Source: Semisulcospira habei (taxonomy: Eukaryota; Mollusca; Gastropoda; Semisulcospiridae). Taken from it: a stretch of DNA of 64,000 bases. This document shows positions 30,456 through 39,990 of the stretch, in pieces; the stretch's first letter is position 1; each line of letters starts with the position of its first letter. The translations under genes were made by a program, and so were the position numbers. The stretch covers positions 72,745,526 through 72,809,525 of the forward strand of contig BTPG01000006.1 of NCBI GenBank assembly GCA_036245525.1. Direction: 5' to 3'. Below the pieces are notes generated by a model. That model did no database searches. It worked only from the letters and a program-made list of their open reading frames with translations, and had not been told where the DNA came from.

Positions 30456-31456
30456 TCAGTGTACAACTAATTACATGATGTAGCCGGACTTCAACTACAA
30501 GACGGCTGACGCGAACAAAGCAAGATTGAGTTACTAATTGTGTAACCATGAAATAAAAACGAAGGTTATATGTGTGAGCACGAGAGACCACTGGTACATC
30601 AATTAAAACATCTAACATTACAACATTTTGGACATCATGTAAAAATACGCATATCTGTGCAAAAATTACGAACCGGCAGCACTGACAACAGTAAAGCCAT
30701 TTTCTTTGCTTCTAGAGGTCTATTATGAATACGTGAACTGCTGAACTGCGTGAAAAAAAAACCTGGCTACAGACATCTAGACCCAGTCCGCTGCCGCACC
30801 CTCATACCGACTCCGAGGATCAAAATGAGCGTCAATGAGACCAACAAGAGACTTAGACTAGAGTTATTGCAGCCGTGGGGACTGATGAAGATGTATGCCT
30901 CTTACAGGCGGAAGGCATTTTGCATCATATTGGACCGTGTACCTAGTCAGGGCCCATGCTTGCAGTATTGTTTACATTTGCTCCAGAGAGGGGGCAAGTG
31001 TCACCCATCACTGTTGGCAGCTGGCCTCCCGCCTCCCTAATCTAGGATGCACTCTGTTCATTGAGGACTGCGGGTCTCAGTGATTGTTTAAAAAATGAAT
31101 AAGTCATATGACCGGCTCACTGACGGAGCAATGCGTCATTTCAAATTTGTATGCGTCAATGACCGATGAGCATCCTATACGCTGGATGTGTCGTCTCAGA
31201 CTATGACTAGCATTACTTATCTTGGAAGATTTTTTTTTTTTGGTGAGGCTACATACTACTCAAGTTTTTTGCAGCATCGTGTTTGGCGTAAGTAGTTTTA
31301 GAAAAGTGAGTGATAGTCTGGAGAGATAAAGCACTTACGTTCTTTTCCGATTATGTTGATCCCATCTTAATCCCTCCACTGCCGGGACAGTGCAAACATC
31401 ACCTAAGTGCAAGAAACATAGATCCTTCCCTCAGGCGTGGAGTCTTATGAGGATCT
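30456..31456 (+). other. Intron sequence without recognised genes
   Basis: Contains 'ATAAGTCATATGACCGG' at about 31098 (second copy) and another 'aggatct..' type motif. No coding evidence beyond short frames. Confidence 0.4.
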
Positions 31457-31666
31457 TTAACCCTTTGCATGTCAGTTTTAGCATGAAATATTTTTAAGAT
31501 ATCTTTACATCTTGTCTTTAGACCTTTCTTTTAGTCTGGCTGGTCAGATTTTTACCCATCTCGCCGTGAGATGGCCTTAGTTGCCTGCTCGGCATTAAAC
31601 CCAAATAACCAAATAACCTTTGCGTGTCGGTAGCGGTTTTTGTCGCGATGATTCCTGTAGGGTTAA
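31457..31666. repeat. TTAA MITE, family M1, interrupted by a retroposon 3' end
   Basis: Outer TTAA at 31457-31460 and 31663-31666. An M1 start ('CCCTTTGCATGTCAG') and later 'gtcggtagcggtttttgtcg' are present. A fragment with 'GAGATGGCCTTAGTTG' and 'GGCATTAAACCCAAATAA' (31558-31612) is inserted, as in the copy at 413-464. Confidence 0.6.
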
Positions 31667-31847
31667 CTTTGTATCCACATTCCTTGGGCTCTTTGATGTA
31701 ATATTAATCAATAATTTATAAATACAATCTGCGCCCACAAGCAGTGAAGGAATTGACTTTCTTGTGCATGCAGTCTCTGAAAGTGGTACTGTATTCAGTA
31801 CTTATGGCTTTGTGCACAAGGGGGTAAACAGAACTAAACTGTTACAG

Positions 31848-31943
31848 GCTGGCACATTCAATTTTGCTGATGAGGAGGAGCTGAGGAAGCGGCCCATACT
31901 TAAGGCCAAAAGGACAGTCAATGCTGATGGTAGCCGCCCTGGG
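31848..31943 (+). CDS. nup50: Nup50 coding exon 2
   Basis: 32 codons after acceptor 'ctgttacag', ending at donor 'ggg|gtaaat', phase 0. It begins AGTFNFADEEELRKRP and continues with 'ILKAKR'. This is the second part of the importin-alpha-binding N-terminus, with a basic cluster of NLS type. It joins exon 1 in frame and matches the spacing of Nup50 orthologues. Confidence 0.95.
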
Positions 31944-32066
31944 GTAAATATTAAAATTTGATCAACTTTTCTGCCAGTGTCAACTGTAAGTGTAAATAAA
32001 CCTTTTTTTTGGGAGACCCCTATTAGTGGAGACCTTTGATACATTTATCAGCCTTATGTTAACTCT

Positions 32067-32270
32067 CATTTATTTTCTCAAAATCATTACCAATGACATT
32101 ACTAACTGGAAGCTTCGCTTTGCATGTCAATTTTAGCCCCCAAAACTTCCTGTGATACCCTTTAAGGGAGGCAATCACTGTTGTGCCATTACCAGGGCAC
32201 TCCCGAGTGGCCTCCCGTACTACCGTATCCGGTGGCGCACTCACCCTTACTTGCCAGTATCTTCGCCTTG
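32067..32270 (+). repeat. DIRS B left inverted terminal repeat
   Basis: Starts 'tattttctcaaaatcattac' and contains 'CATGTCAATTTTAGCCC' and 'GGGCACTCCCGAGTGGC'. The inverted copy lies at 38700-38954, and its outer 40 bp recur inverted at 38612-38655. Confidence 0.8.
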
Positions 32271-32506
32271 CTGAGTCAGACCGGTCGTGTGCACTTGTGC
32301 TCCGACGGTAGTTGGTGAACTCTGCTCACAAGGACTTACTGTGAAAAAAAAAAAAAGAAGGAAGGAAGGTTTCTTCTGTGTGTGTGTGGTTTGGTGCAAG
32401 AATTGGTGTTTGGTGTTGGGTCTTGGGGTTTACGCACTTAGGACATGACAAGGTAAATCCTCGGTTACTATAGCCTCAGCGGGCATTGTTTTTTTTACCA
32501 GGTGAC

Positions 32507-32765
32507 ATCTTAATAATAAGCGCATTAAATATGCGCTTTATCCCAATAGGATATCAGCTAGAAGCGCCGCCGCGACCTGAGCCCAACAAGCACGCTCGCG
32601 TGTCATGTGCTTTCACTCTCACTCTGTACATAATCACAGAACATTCACGTGGTGCTAAGGGCAAGCTCAAGCGAGCTACGGAAGTTTTTGGAAATTCAAA
32701 ATCGTTTGTATTTGAAATTTGATTCAGTGGGCTGAAACTGATACTAAATCTTAGCCCTTGCTTGT
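32507..32765 (-). repeat. SINE-like repeat, uninterrupted copy
   Basis: Same family as the repeat split by the Polinton, on minus, with its (ATT)n/GCGC tail at the low-coordinate end. It contains a single GAGCTA (complement of TAGCTC) near 32674, exactly where the other copy has the duplicated target. It therefore serves as a paralogous empty site. It is inserted in the 5' part of DIRS B. Confidence 0.75.
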
Positions 32766-32849
32766 TTGTACAAGGCTGACTGAGGATTCGGACCCTCCGA
32801 GGAGGCTTCGAGCGCTCGTAATGGCCTTTTGTCTGTCCTATGTTACAGT

Positions 32850-35520
32850 GCTTAGGTGAGCACTGGCACCGATTGTGGCGTTCCCTTATGGCCTAATGAT
32901 GTACATGTCTGCCTTCACTACTCAGGCTGTCCCTCCAGTCGACCTTGCATTCGTTGCGCGGCCTGGAAGGAGGAACTTGGTCGCAGCTGTGGGCCTGCTA
33001 CCGCAGAGAGAGACCTGTACATCAGCTGGTATCGACCGCAGCCATAGAGATGAAGCAAAGAGGAATGAAACTTTGGATATCGTGTGCTTGTCAGGCACAA
33101 AATGGGGATTGCTGCCCCCTCCAGTGCCACGTTCCCCAGCCGGCGTTGGAGATTATTAAAGACAGGCAGCGGACGAGATTCACGCCGGGCCGGTGGACAG
33201 CGAAGCATCTTGCATAGCACCGTTTGAACTCGGCCGCCTGTTCCTGGGCGCCTCCTAGTGACAAACAGGTGATGGGATCCCTGCATGGATTGGGTCTCTT
33301 TCATGCCCTCCTGGCAAGGAAAAGGAATAAAGAGTACTCGGGCAGGAGTCGCGGGGAACCACCCCCTGAGCCCGTTGGACCCTACGGCCTTTGGTCGAGT
33401 CGGCGCCGGTATAATAGGAAGAGAAGGAAGAGGGTTACAACTTCGGGACAACGCTCAGAGGGAAATATGGTTAAGTCGCCGACAAGACAGGCCATAAGGA
33501 TTAAGGGATTACCTTCTGGGTTCCTTTTTCGAGAGTGGAGCCGTAGAGAGCCCTCCACCAGCACTGACAACCGCTTCCGTGGTTTGGATGGGTTCAGTGT
33601 AATGGCCGACAAGATGGGGAGGGGCCTCGCTTCCGAGGTTCTGGTAGCCCCCGTTCTAAATATGGAAGGGTGAAAGACGATTGAAGGATATCACAGCGCT
33701 CGGATTCGGCGCGTGTAGGACACCATACTCGTGGTGCTGTGTCATCTTCCCTTTCCTTGTCGCCGGACTGGAGGACAGTGCTTTCATGTCACGGCATCTA
33801 TCTGACAACCGCCTTCGGAGGGTCAGTACTTGGCTGATAGATGGGTGGTTCCTGCCTAGGGCAGATGCTGCTAGTTACACCCCCGTTGGCAGACACAGGG
33901 AGGATTGGGGATGATCAAGCCAAAGGAGTATCCTTCGGGGTACCTACTTCAAGGGTGGAGCCATAGAGAGTGCTCCACCAGTACTGACAACGCCTCTGCG
34001 GTTGATGGAGTCAGTGATATGGCGGACTAGACGGGTTTCCTGCTGAGGGCAGACACTGGTACTTACACCCCCGTTTGGCAGACACAGGGAGGAGTGGAGG
34101 AAGATCAGGCCAAGGGAGTATCCTTCGGGGTACCTACTTCTAGGGTGGAGCTATAGAGAGCGCTCCACCAGCACTGACAACCACTTCTGCGGTATGGATG
34201 GAGTCAGTGGAAATGGCCGACTAACGGGGAGGGAGGTACACCCCCGTCTTGCATACATGGGAATGGATAAGTTTGAAGGAGCACTCATGGCGCAGGGAGA
34301 CAGCGCGGTTGGACTCCGTGTTCATGATGATGTCTTGTCTATCCTTATCCTTTTCTCCGAATCGGCGGACAAGTTCAAGTGTGTTGCGGCAACGGACCTT
34401 GTTCGACGCTGGGCTTCAGGAGTCTGGAAGGGACCACCCTTTCGACGTCAGCTCCAGGGTTTCTCGGATGACAGCTGTTGGATGGAGCCGCCTGCCAGGG
34501 ACACCGACGCAGGCCGTGTCGCCGGACCCGCAGCAGATCTTAGGGCCGGTTTGGCAGGGACCACTCTTCCACGGAGACGCGGTTTGAGGTCAGCGCTGGC
34601 GTCGCGCGGTTGACAGCGTTGGACGTAGCTGCTTTCCAGGGACACTTGACGCAGGCTGTGACGGCAGACTGCAGCAGATCGTCGGGCCGGATTGGCAGGG
34701 ACCTCTCTTCTGCAGAGGCGCAGTTTCGACATCACTGCGTGGGCTGACATCACTCTTCATCGTGTTCGTGGATGCAGTTCAGACTTGTGCACCTGGTCGG
34801 ACGAGGCGTCCCGTCTCTTGGCATCCTTCTCCCGCCGGAGCGCTGCCCCCCGTCATCGCATTGATAAGTAGGGCCATGGCATTGGTCTTCGCTCCGTGGC
34901 GGCCAAGCGCTACAAGTCTCCTCCTCAGCCAACAGGTTCGGGACCTAGTGTAGGCGTTCGCACTTCTGCGTGGAGACAACTTGGAGAGCTGGTGTTCTTC
35001 TCGGGCACTTTTGACCTGAGAGGATGGCTTCTCTCCCACCGGCTTTGTCATGCAGGTACCCGCCCGGTGGTGGACGAGAGCGCATTCTTGCAGGCAGGGC
35101 GCAGCCAGTGGTCACTGACGAGGATAAAACAAGAATCTTCCTGTTTCCGCATCTTGGTGGTGTGAACTGGGTTCTTCGACGTGGCAACACAGTCGTTAGT
35201 CTAGCGTCTGTAGGTCTCCTTGCAGAGAGGGATCAGTTCGCGGCTTCGCGGGGCAACAGCTGTTGACAGATGACGCTGTGGAAGCATGCATCCTGGGGCG
35301 CGAGTGCCGGGAGATGGGACATGACAGCATGGCAGGACCTTACAGTTGTAGACCTTAGAGGTGGTCCTGCGTGCCGACTCCGCGGAAGTACAGTTGACTC
35401 TTGCTCGTACCCAAGCCGGCGGATATGGCGGCCGCTCTTCGACCTGTCGGCCCGGAACAAGTTGGCGTCACGGCAGGATGGAGACAGAGCACTGAGGGCA
35501 GCGGTGCGTCTCTAGGACTT
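32850..35520 (+). pseudogene. DIRS B Gag-like region with direct repeats
   Basis: GC-rich, coding-derived sequence with no long meaningful frame. Units of about 180 bp recur: a segment with 'ggagtatccttcggggtac' and 'gctccaccag.actgacaac' occurs around 33540, 33930 and 34110. A second type ('ggcagggacc.ctcttc') recurs near 34500-34720. Position after the left repeat argues for the Gag region, where internal repeats are common. Confidence 0.45.
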
Positions 35521-35882
35521 CTTTCAGCGGGATGACCGACTCATAGCTGCCAACCCTCCCGATTTTATCGGGAATTTCCCGATTTTTTTTCAATTCCTGA
35601 TTCTCCGGTTTTTTGTACATTTTTCCCGATTTTCATATTTTCAAGCTTTGTTTTAAAATTCGAGGCATTTTGGCGTACCGCGCGGGGTCAAGCGCCTGTA
35701 GTTGAGAGCCTACCGCTATACTGTACCGCTAAGCTTTCGGGGACCCACAGCCAGTCTTGATTACGCATGCGCGGCAAATTCCGTCCATTCTGTTTGTTCC
35801 GGTTCCTTCGAATTTGCCCTCGAGCACATGCTCAACGATCTTCACAACTGGTCACAGAGTATTTTCGATTTTCAACAAAATC

Positions 35883-36071
35883 ATGCCTCCTAAGAAGCAG
35901 AAGTGTTTGGTGAAGTTCCATCCAGACTACAAGCGTTCCTTTCCTTACATCGACGAATCGAGAAAGGGGGAACACTTTGCCTTTTGTAAAATGTGCCGGG
36001 CGGACATAAACATCGGTCACGGCGGCCAAAAAGACATCAGTCTGCACGAAAAACGTAAGAAACACCAAGTA
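35883..36071 (+). CDS. Zinc-finger exon of a hAT/ZBED-type transposase
   Basis: Starts MPPKKQKCLVKFHPDYK. A CxxC pair in 'FCKMCRADINIGHGG' and H...H in 'ISLHEKRKKHQ' form the BED/TTF-type finger seen at the N-terminus of many hAT-group transposases. The frame ends in 'caa|gtataagt', a plausible splice donor, so this is probably a first exon whose partners were deleted. Inside a decayed element it is unlikely to be functional. Confidence 0.7.
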
Positions 36072-36216
36072 TAAGTATAAGTAGCGAAGTATAATGAAGA
36101 AAAAATAAAGACTGTCTGGCGGTCAGACTGAATGATGAATTGAATAAACGAAGGAATACATGAAAAAGTAAGAGCATCTTGTGAAATAATTATGAAAGTG
36201 TGGAACACAAACCGAA

Positions 36217-36247
<31 letters not shown>

Positions 36248-36335
36248 GACTTGCTGTTGAAGGCAAAATCAGCAACATCTCAGTCCCTGAAGGCTGCTGC
36301 AAACCCTTGCCCACCATCAAAAGAGTAGATAAACT

Positions 36336-36700
36336 TTGAATTTTGTTTCAAAGAGAGGCCTCCAAACTGCCTTAAAAATGCTGATTTTCGTTTCCATTGT
36401 CCTTGATTTAGTTTGTTCAGCTATGATTTTTTGTGCTGATGTGAATGTAAATAAACTTCAAACTGTAGGATACAAACTGGTCATTATTTTGATTTTTGCT
36501 TCAAGGAGAGGCCTCCAAACTGGCCTTCAAAATGCTGATTTTTCGTTTCCATTGATTTATTTTGTTCAGCCATGATTTTTTTTGTGCGGATGTGAATGTA
36601 AATAACTTCAAACTAAAGGATACAAACTGGTTATTATTTTGAATTTTGCTTCAAGGAGAGGCCTCCTAACTGCCATCAAAATGCTGATTTTCGTTTACGA
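36336..36700 (+). repeat. Tandem repeat, about 2.4 units of ~155 bp
   Basis: Units start near 36336, 36493 and 36645. Each has 'gagaggcctcc.aactg' and 'aaaatgctgatttttcgttt', and the full units also carry 'gatgtgaatgtaaataa'. Internal to the zinc-finger transposon. Function unknown. Confidence 0.75.
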
Positions 36701-37499
36701 GCGGGGGGCGTAGCCCCCCTGCACCCCCCAGCGGGGCACTGCCCCTGCACCCTGCCGGGGCCTAGGCGGCCCCTGGACCCTGGCCAGTCAGGATTTTTAT
36801 TTCTCCAAAGTTGGCAGCTATGCCGACTGTTTCGGAACCAGTTGGCAAGCACTTGGCGGACGGCAGAAGTTCCTGCGGGCAATTCTTCGTTGACTAGGCT
36901 ACTTAGTCTACAGGACAGGTCCTACATGGTACCTTCACACAGGTTCCAGCGAGGATGGAATTCTTGGCCGTCCTGTTCGAGTAGGACTTCCAGTAGGATG
37001 GGAGCAGTGCAGAGTAGGAGTGACACTCGGAGCCTTACATTCGGGTTGACTGTTAGGCCTGCTAGCACGGCAGCGGATCGTTTTCCCCAGGCAGACGCTT
37101 CAACGGGTTGGAGATGAAGCGCTGCAGCTGGTGCTTGGGAAGATTGACGTACATAAGGGATGTGCTAGGGCTCTTCGAGGCCTGGTTGCACTTGGAGTCG
37201 TCGCTACGGCCAGATATCTTCCAGCGCGCCATCGAGAATCGCCGTTGGTCTGTCCTTTCGTCGAGGATCGAACTACAGACTTCCCCTGTGCGTCTCCTCC
37301 TACGGTTCTGAGACTACTGGCGCCATTCAGCTGGTCCAAGAGTTGGACCGCACTTCTTGATCTTGCGACGGACCCTTCGTGGGTGCCGTCCGCAACGAGT
37401 ACGGTGCTCAAGCAGCTTAAGCAATGGCTGTTCCTCCCTTGCCCAGAGGTTCTGAGGTCATAAGCGTGTTGTCCGGCAATCCCTCTCTGCTAGAGGCTT

Positions 37500-38300
37500 T
37501 GCGGGGGCTATGGTGGAAGCGAGCTCTGCAGCCACGAGGAGCGCATCGCGTTATGTCTACGAAGGTAAGTGGGCATTCTCCAGGCTCGGTGCGCCATGGA
37601 GCGTTTTTTTCCCATGGACCTTACCAACCCCAGTTGGCCGCATTCTTCACGGGATGGTTCTTCTGCCGGAACTTAGCGCCGTCCCTTCTTGGGTTTACCT
37701 GGCGATGGGGGCAGACTCTACTGAAGCCTGGGACGGTCACGCCCGGGAGCGTGCTACGACTTGGCAGATCGAATGTCCCGTTGAGTTGCAGCGGCAGGCC
37801 TCATTTTTTGGTCCCCCTTGGGGACTTCCCCTGGGTGCTCGCCAGGTTCTATGAAGGGTTCGAGCTTCTTCCATTAGTGCTTGGAAGACATTACCAGGAG
37901 ACCTGCTTCTGGTTGCACTTGCCACAGCTCTGTTCTGTGAGTTATATGCCTTCGATACGTCCCTCATGTCGCCATGGAGGACCTATGGAGCTTCACAGCT
38001 GCTTACAGACACTGCCTTCTCGGCAAGGAACCGCTCTTCGGCGACAGCCCCACAAGTCGTCTTCGTCTGACCCTCCGGGCGACGAATCGGGCACAGGATT
38101 ACGGCTACAGGACCTTCTGGGCCCTTAGTGTGCCTGCACAGATCTAAGCCTAGGATGCTCGCACCGTTCCTGCCCTTGGCTCCGGGCAGACGAGGTATTC
38201 AGCACAGATAATCTCCTGCTGGCTACGATGGGTGATTCGGTCCCCACACAAGAACTCGGACAGAGCTAGCCTAACCATGTGCTTCCAGACCTTCAGGCAG
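37500..38300 (+). pseudogene. DIRS B tyrosine recombinase remnant
   Basis: Scattered frames keep recognisable pieces. 'SRYVYEGKWAFSRLGAPW' near 37550 corresponds to 'RRVYEGKWRVLQSW' of element A, and 'HYQETCF' near 37895 corresponds to 'TRQTCF'. No continuous frame and no intact catalytic box. Confidence 0.55.
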
Positions 38301-38611
38301 GAAGTCGGAACAGTGGCAGAGAGCATCGGTTGTCCGATACGGGGCAGAGAGGGACACTGTGGCGACTGTGGGTTGGCGGATCGAGTCTACTCTCGTCCTC
38401 CTTTACCTACGAGATCTATCCGGCCAGCGCATCAACCTGGGCCTGGCAGAGGTCATCTCGCCGGCACAGCACTCCCTCCCGGCGCCTCAGGCGCCTTAGG
38501 TTCACCTAGCTAAAAGTGTCGGGAGTGGGCGCGTAGGAAGGGATCTCGATTCTGCGCGCCAGCGCCGGCAATGTGAGGTGTTTTAAGCGGGCGGCACCCG
38601 CCTCCTATTCA

Positions 38612-38712
38612 CAATTCCAGTTAGTAATGTCATCGGTAATGATTTGGAGAAAGTAAATTAATTTTTCTCTAAAATGTATTTTTTCGAAAAATACTTACCG
38701 ATGACATTACTC
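38612..38712. repeat. DIRS B internal complementary region
   Basis: The left half matches the complement of the left end ('tccagttagtaatgtcatcg'). The right half matches the complement of the right outer end. It contains 'GTATTTTTTCGAAAAATAC', paired with the perfect palindrome 'GTATTTTTCGAAAAATAC' at about 38914. Confidence 0.8.
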
Positions 38713-38954
38713 AGACGTACCCCGCTTGCCGCTTAGAGCTAATGCTCTGATACTGGCGAGTGCGCCACCAGATACGGTAGTACGGGAAGCCACTCGGGAG
38801 TGCCCTGGTAATGGCACACCAGTGATTGCCTCCCTTAGAGGGTATCACAGTAAGTTTTTTGGGCTAAAATTGACATGCAAAGCGAAGCTTTCAGTTAGTA
38901 ATGTCATCGGTAAGTATTTTTCGAAAAATACATTTTAGAGAAAAATTAATTTTT
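38700..38954 (-). repeat. DIRS B right inverted terminal repeat
   Basis: Inverted copy of 32067-32270 with an extra outer segment ending 'attttagagaaaaattaat'. It ends 108 bp before the nup50 exon 3 acceptor. Confidence 0.8.
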
Positions 38955-39062
38955 ACATCATTGCGCTTGAATAAACAAATATAATTGATGACCGGTAAAG
39001 TTATTTCCTAAATCAGAAGTATGGACACATAAATAACATTTGTGCACTTTTTCTCTTTACAG

Positions 39063-39534
39063 GGGGGTTTATTCTCAGGATTTGCCCTGAAGCCGGTAGG
39101 TTCTGCACCGTCCGGTGGCTTTGGTCTGTCTTTTGGTAATGCAAGTTCCACCCAACCCAAATCCAATGGCTCAAGTGAAACTGCCAAAATGAATGGGAGC
39201 GGGAAAGATTCTGGTTGTAAAGACAATCCTGAGTACCTGCGTCAACTGAAGATGCTGAACGACAACATCCTGGCTTGGATCCAGAAACATGTGGGAGAAA
39301 ACCCTTACTGCATTCTCACACCATCCTTCAGGGACTATGAAAAACATCTGCACAGTCTGGAAGAGAAGTATGGTGTCCTTACCTCAGGCAGCGCAGATAC
39401 AGATTTGAAAGCGGGAGAATCGGCAAAGCCAATTGCACCTGCAGTAAAACTGTCACTGGCTGAGAAGGCATCAGCTGTAGCAGCTGATGATACATCCATG
39501 ATGGAAGCATCGGCCAAACAAACGGAAAAGAAAG
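39063..39534 (+). CDS. nup50: Nup50 coding exon 3 (central region)
   Basis: 157 codons plus one base, after acceptor 'ttctctttacag', ending at donor 'aaag|gtatgc'. It has FG/GF-type motifs ('GGLFSGFALK', 'GGFGLSFGNA'). A conserved block with 'YLRQLKMLNDNILAWIQKHV' and 'FRDYEKHL' is typical of the Nup50 middle, and an acidic, alanine-rich linker follows. Frame phase 0 in, 1 out. Confidence 0.95.
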
Positions 39535-39887
39535 GTATGCTGGTGAAGGTTGGAGGACAAGTGGGTTCCATTTTAATTATTTGTCTAAAGAATTCAGGAG
39601 AAGTTGGATTAATGTTGAAAAGAAAACAAGGATAAGTTGAGTCAACGTAAGAAAGGGACCAATGATCTTTTTTAAAAGCGATCTGCTCCTTGGCTGGCTT
39701 TGATAGCTGAAATTCACCCACACTGTGGGTTATTAATGTTGTCTTGCTTCAGCTATGCCTTTTATGCCATTGTTTTCACACTCCAGGTGAGTAGGCATGT
39801 GTAACGGAGGTTTTCCACATCTTTTTCGGTGTAACAAACTGCACTCTTCTGTGTACAAAGAGAGGAAGAGCAGAAACGTCTTTTAGT

Positions 39888-39990
39888 TTAACTCATTGTA
39901 CCCCAAGACCAAAATCCCCAAATTTTTCCGTTGTCCTCGGAAGACTGCATTGCAGTGCAGGACACAGGATCGACCATGATAGTTCAAGGG
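39888..39990. repeat. Left half of an M2-type MITE split by the LTR element
   Basis: Begins TTAACTCATTGTACCCC and ends 'gatcgaccatgatagttcaaggg'. The complementary half continues at 45577-45676. The LTR element landed in AAGGG next to the core hairpin. Confidence 0.65.

Larger units (their letters stand above)
35544..36822 (+). mobile_element. 1.28-kb transposon encoding a zinc-finger exon, 6-bp target duplication
   Basis: Inverted ends CATAGCTGCCAAC at 35544 with the complement ending at 36822. Direct CCGACT flanks it (35538-35543, 36823-36828). It has one coding segment (35883-36071) with a zinc finger, tandem ~155-bp repeats at 36336-36700, a (GA)n run near 36225, and a G/C-rich block near the right end (36699-36783). 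It lacks a transposase catalytic domain. Confidence 0.8.
32067..38954 (+). mobile_element. DIRS-like retroelement B, filling nup50 intron 2
   Basis: Left inverted repeat at 32067-32270, internal complementary region at 38612-38712, right repeat at 38700-38954, with the same layout as element A. The termini differ in sequence from A except for the shared 'TTACCGATGACATTACT' core and the palindrome. The interior is badly decayed: Gag-like repeats (about 32850-35520), a nested transposon (35544-36822), and recombinase remnants (37500-38300). No RT motif was recognised. It begins about 124 bp after exon 2 and ends about 108 bp before exon 3. Confidence 0.8.
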
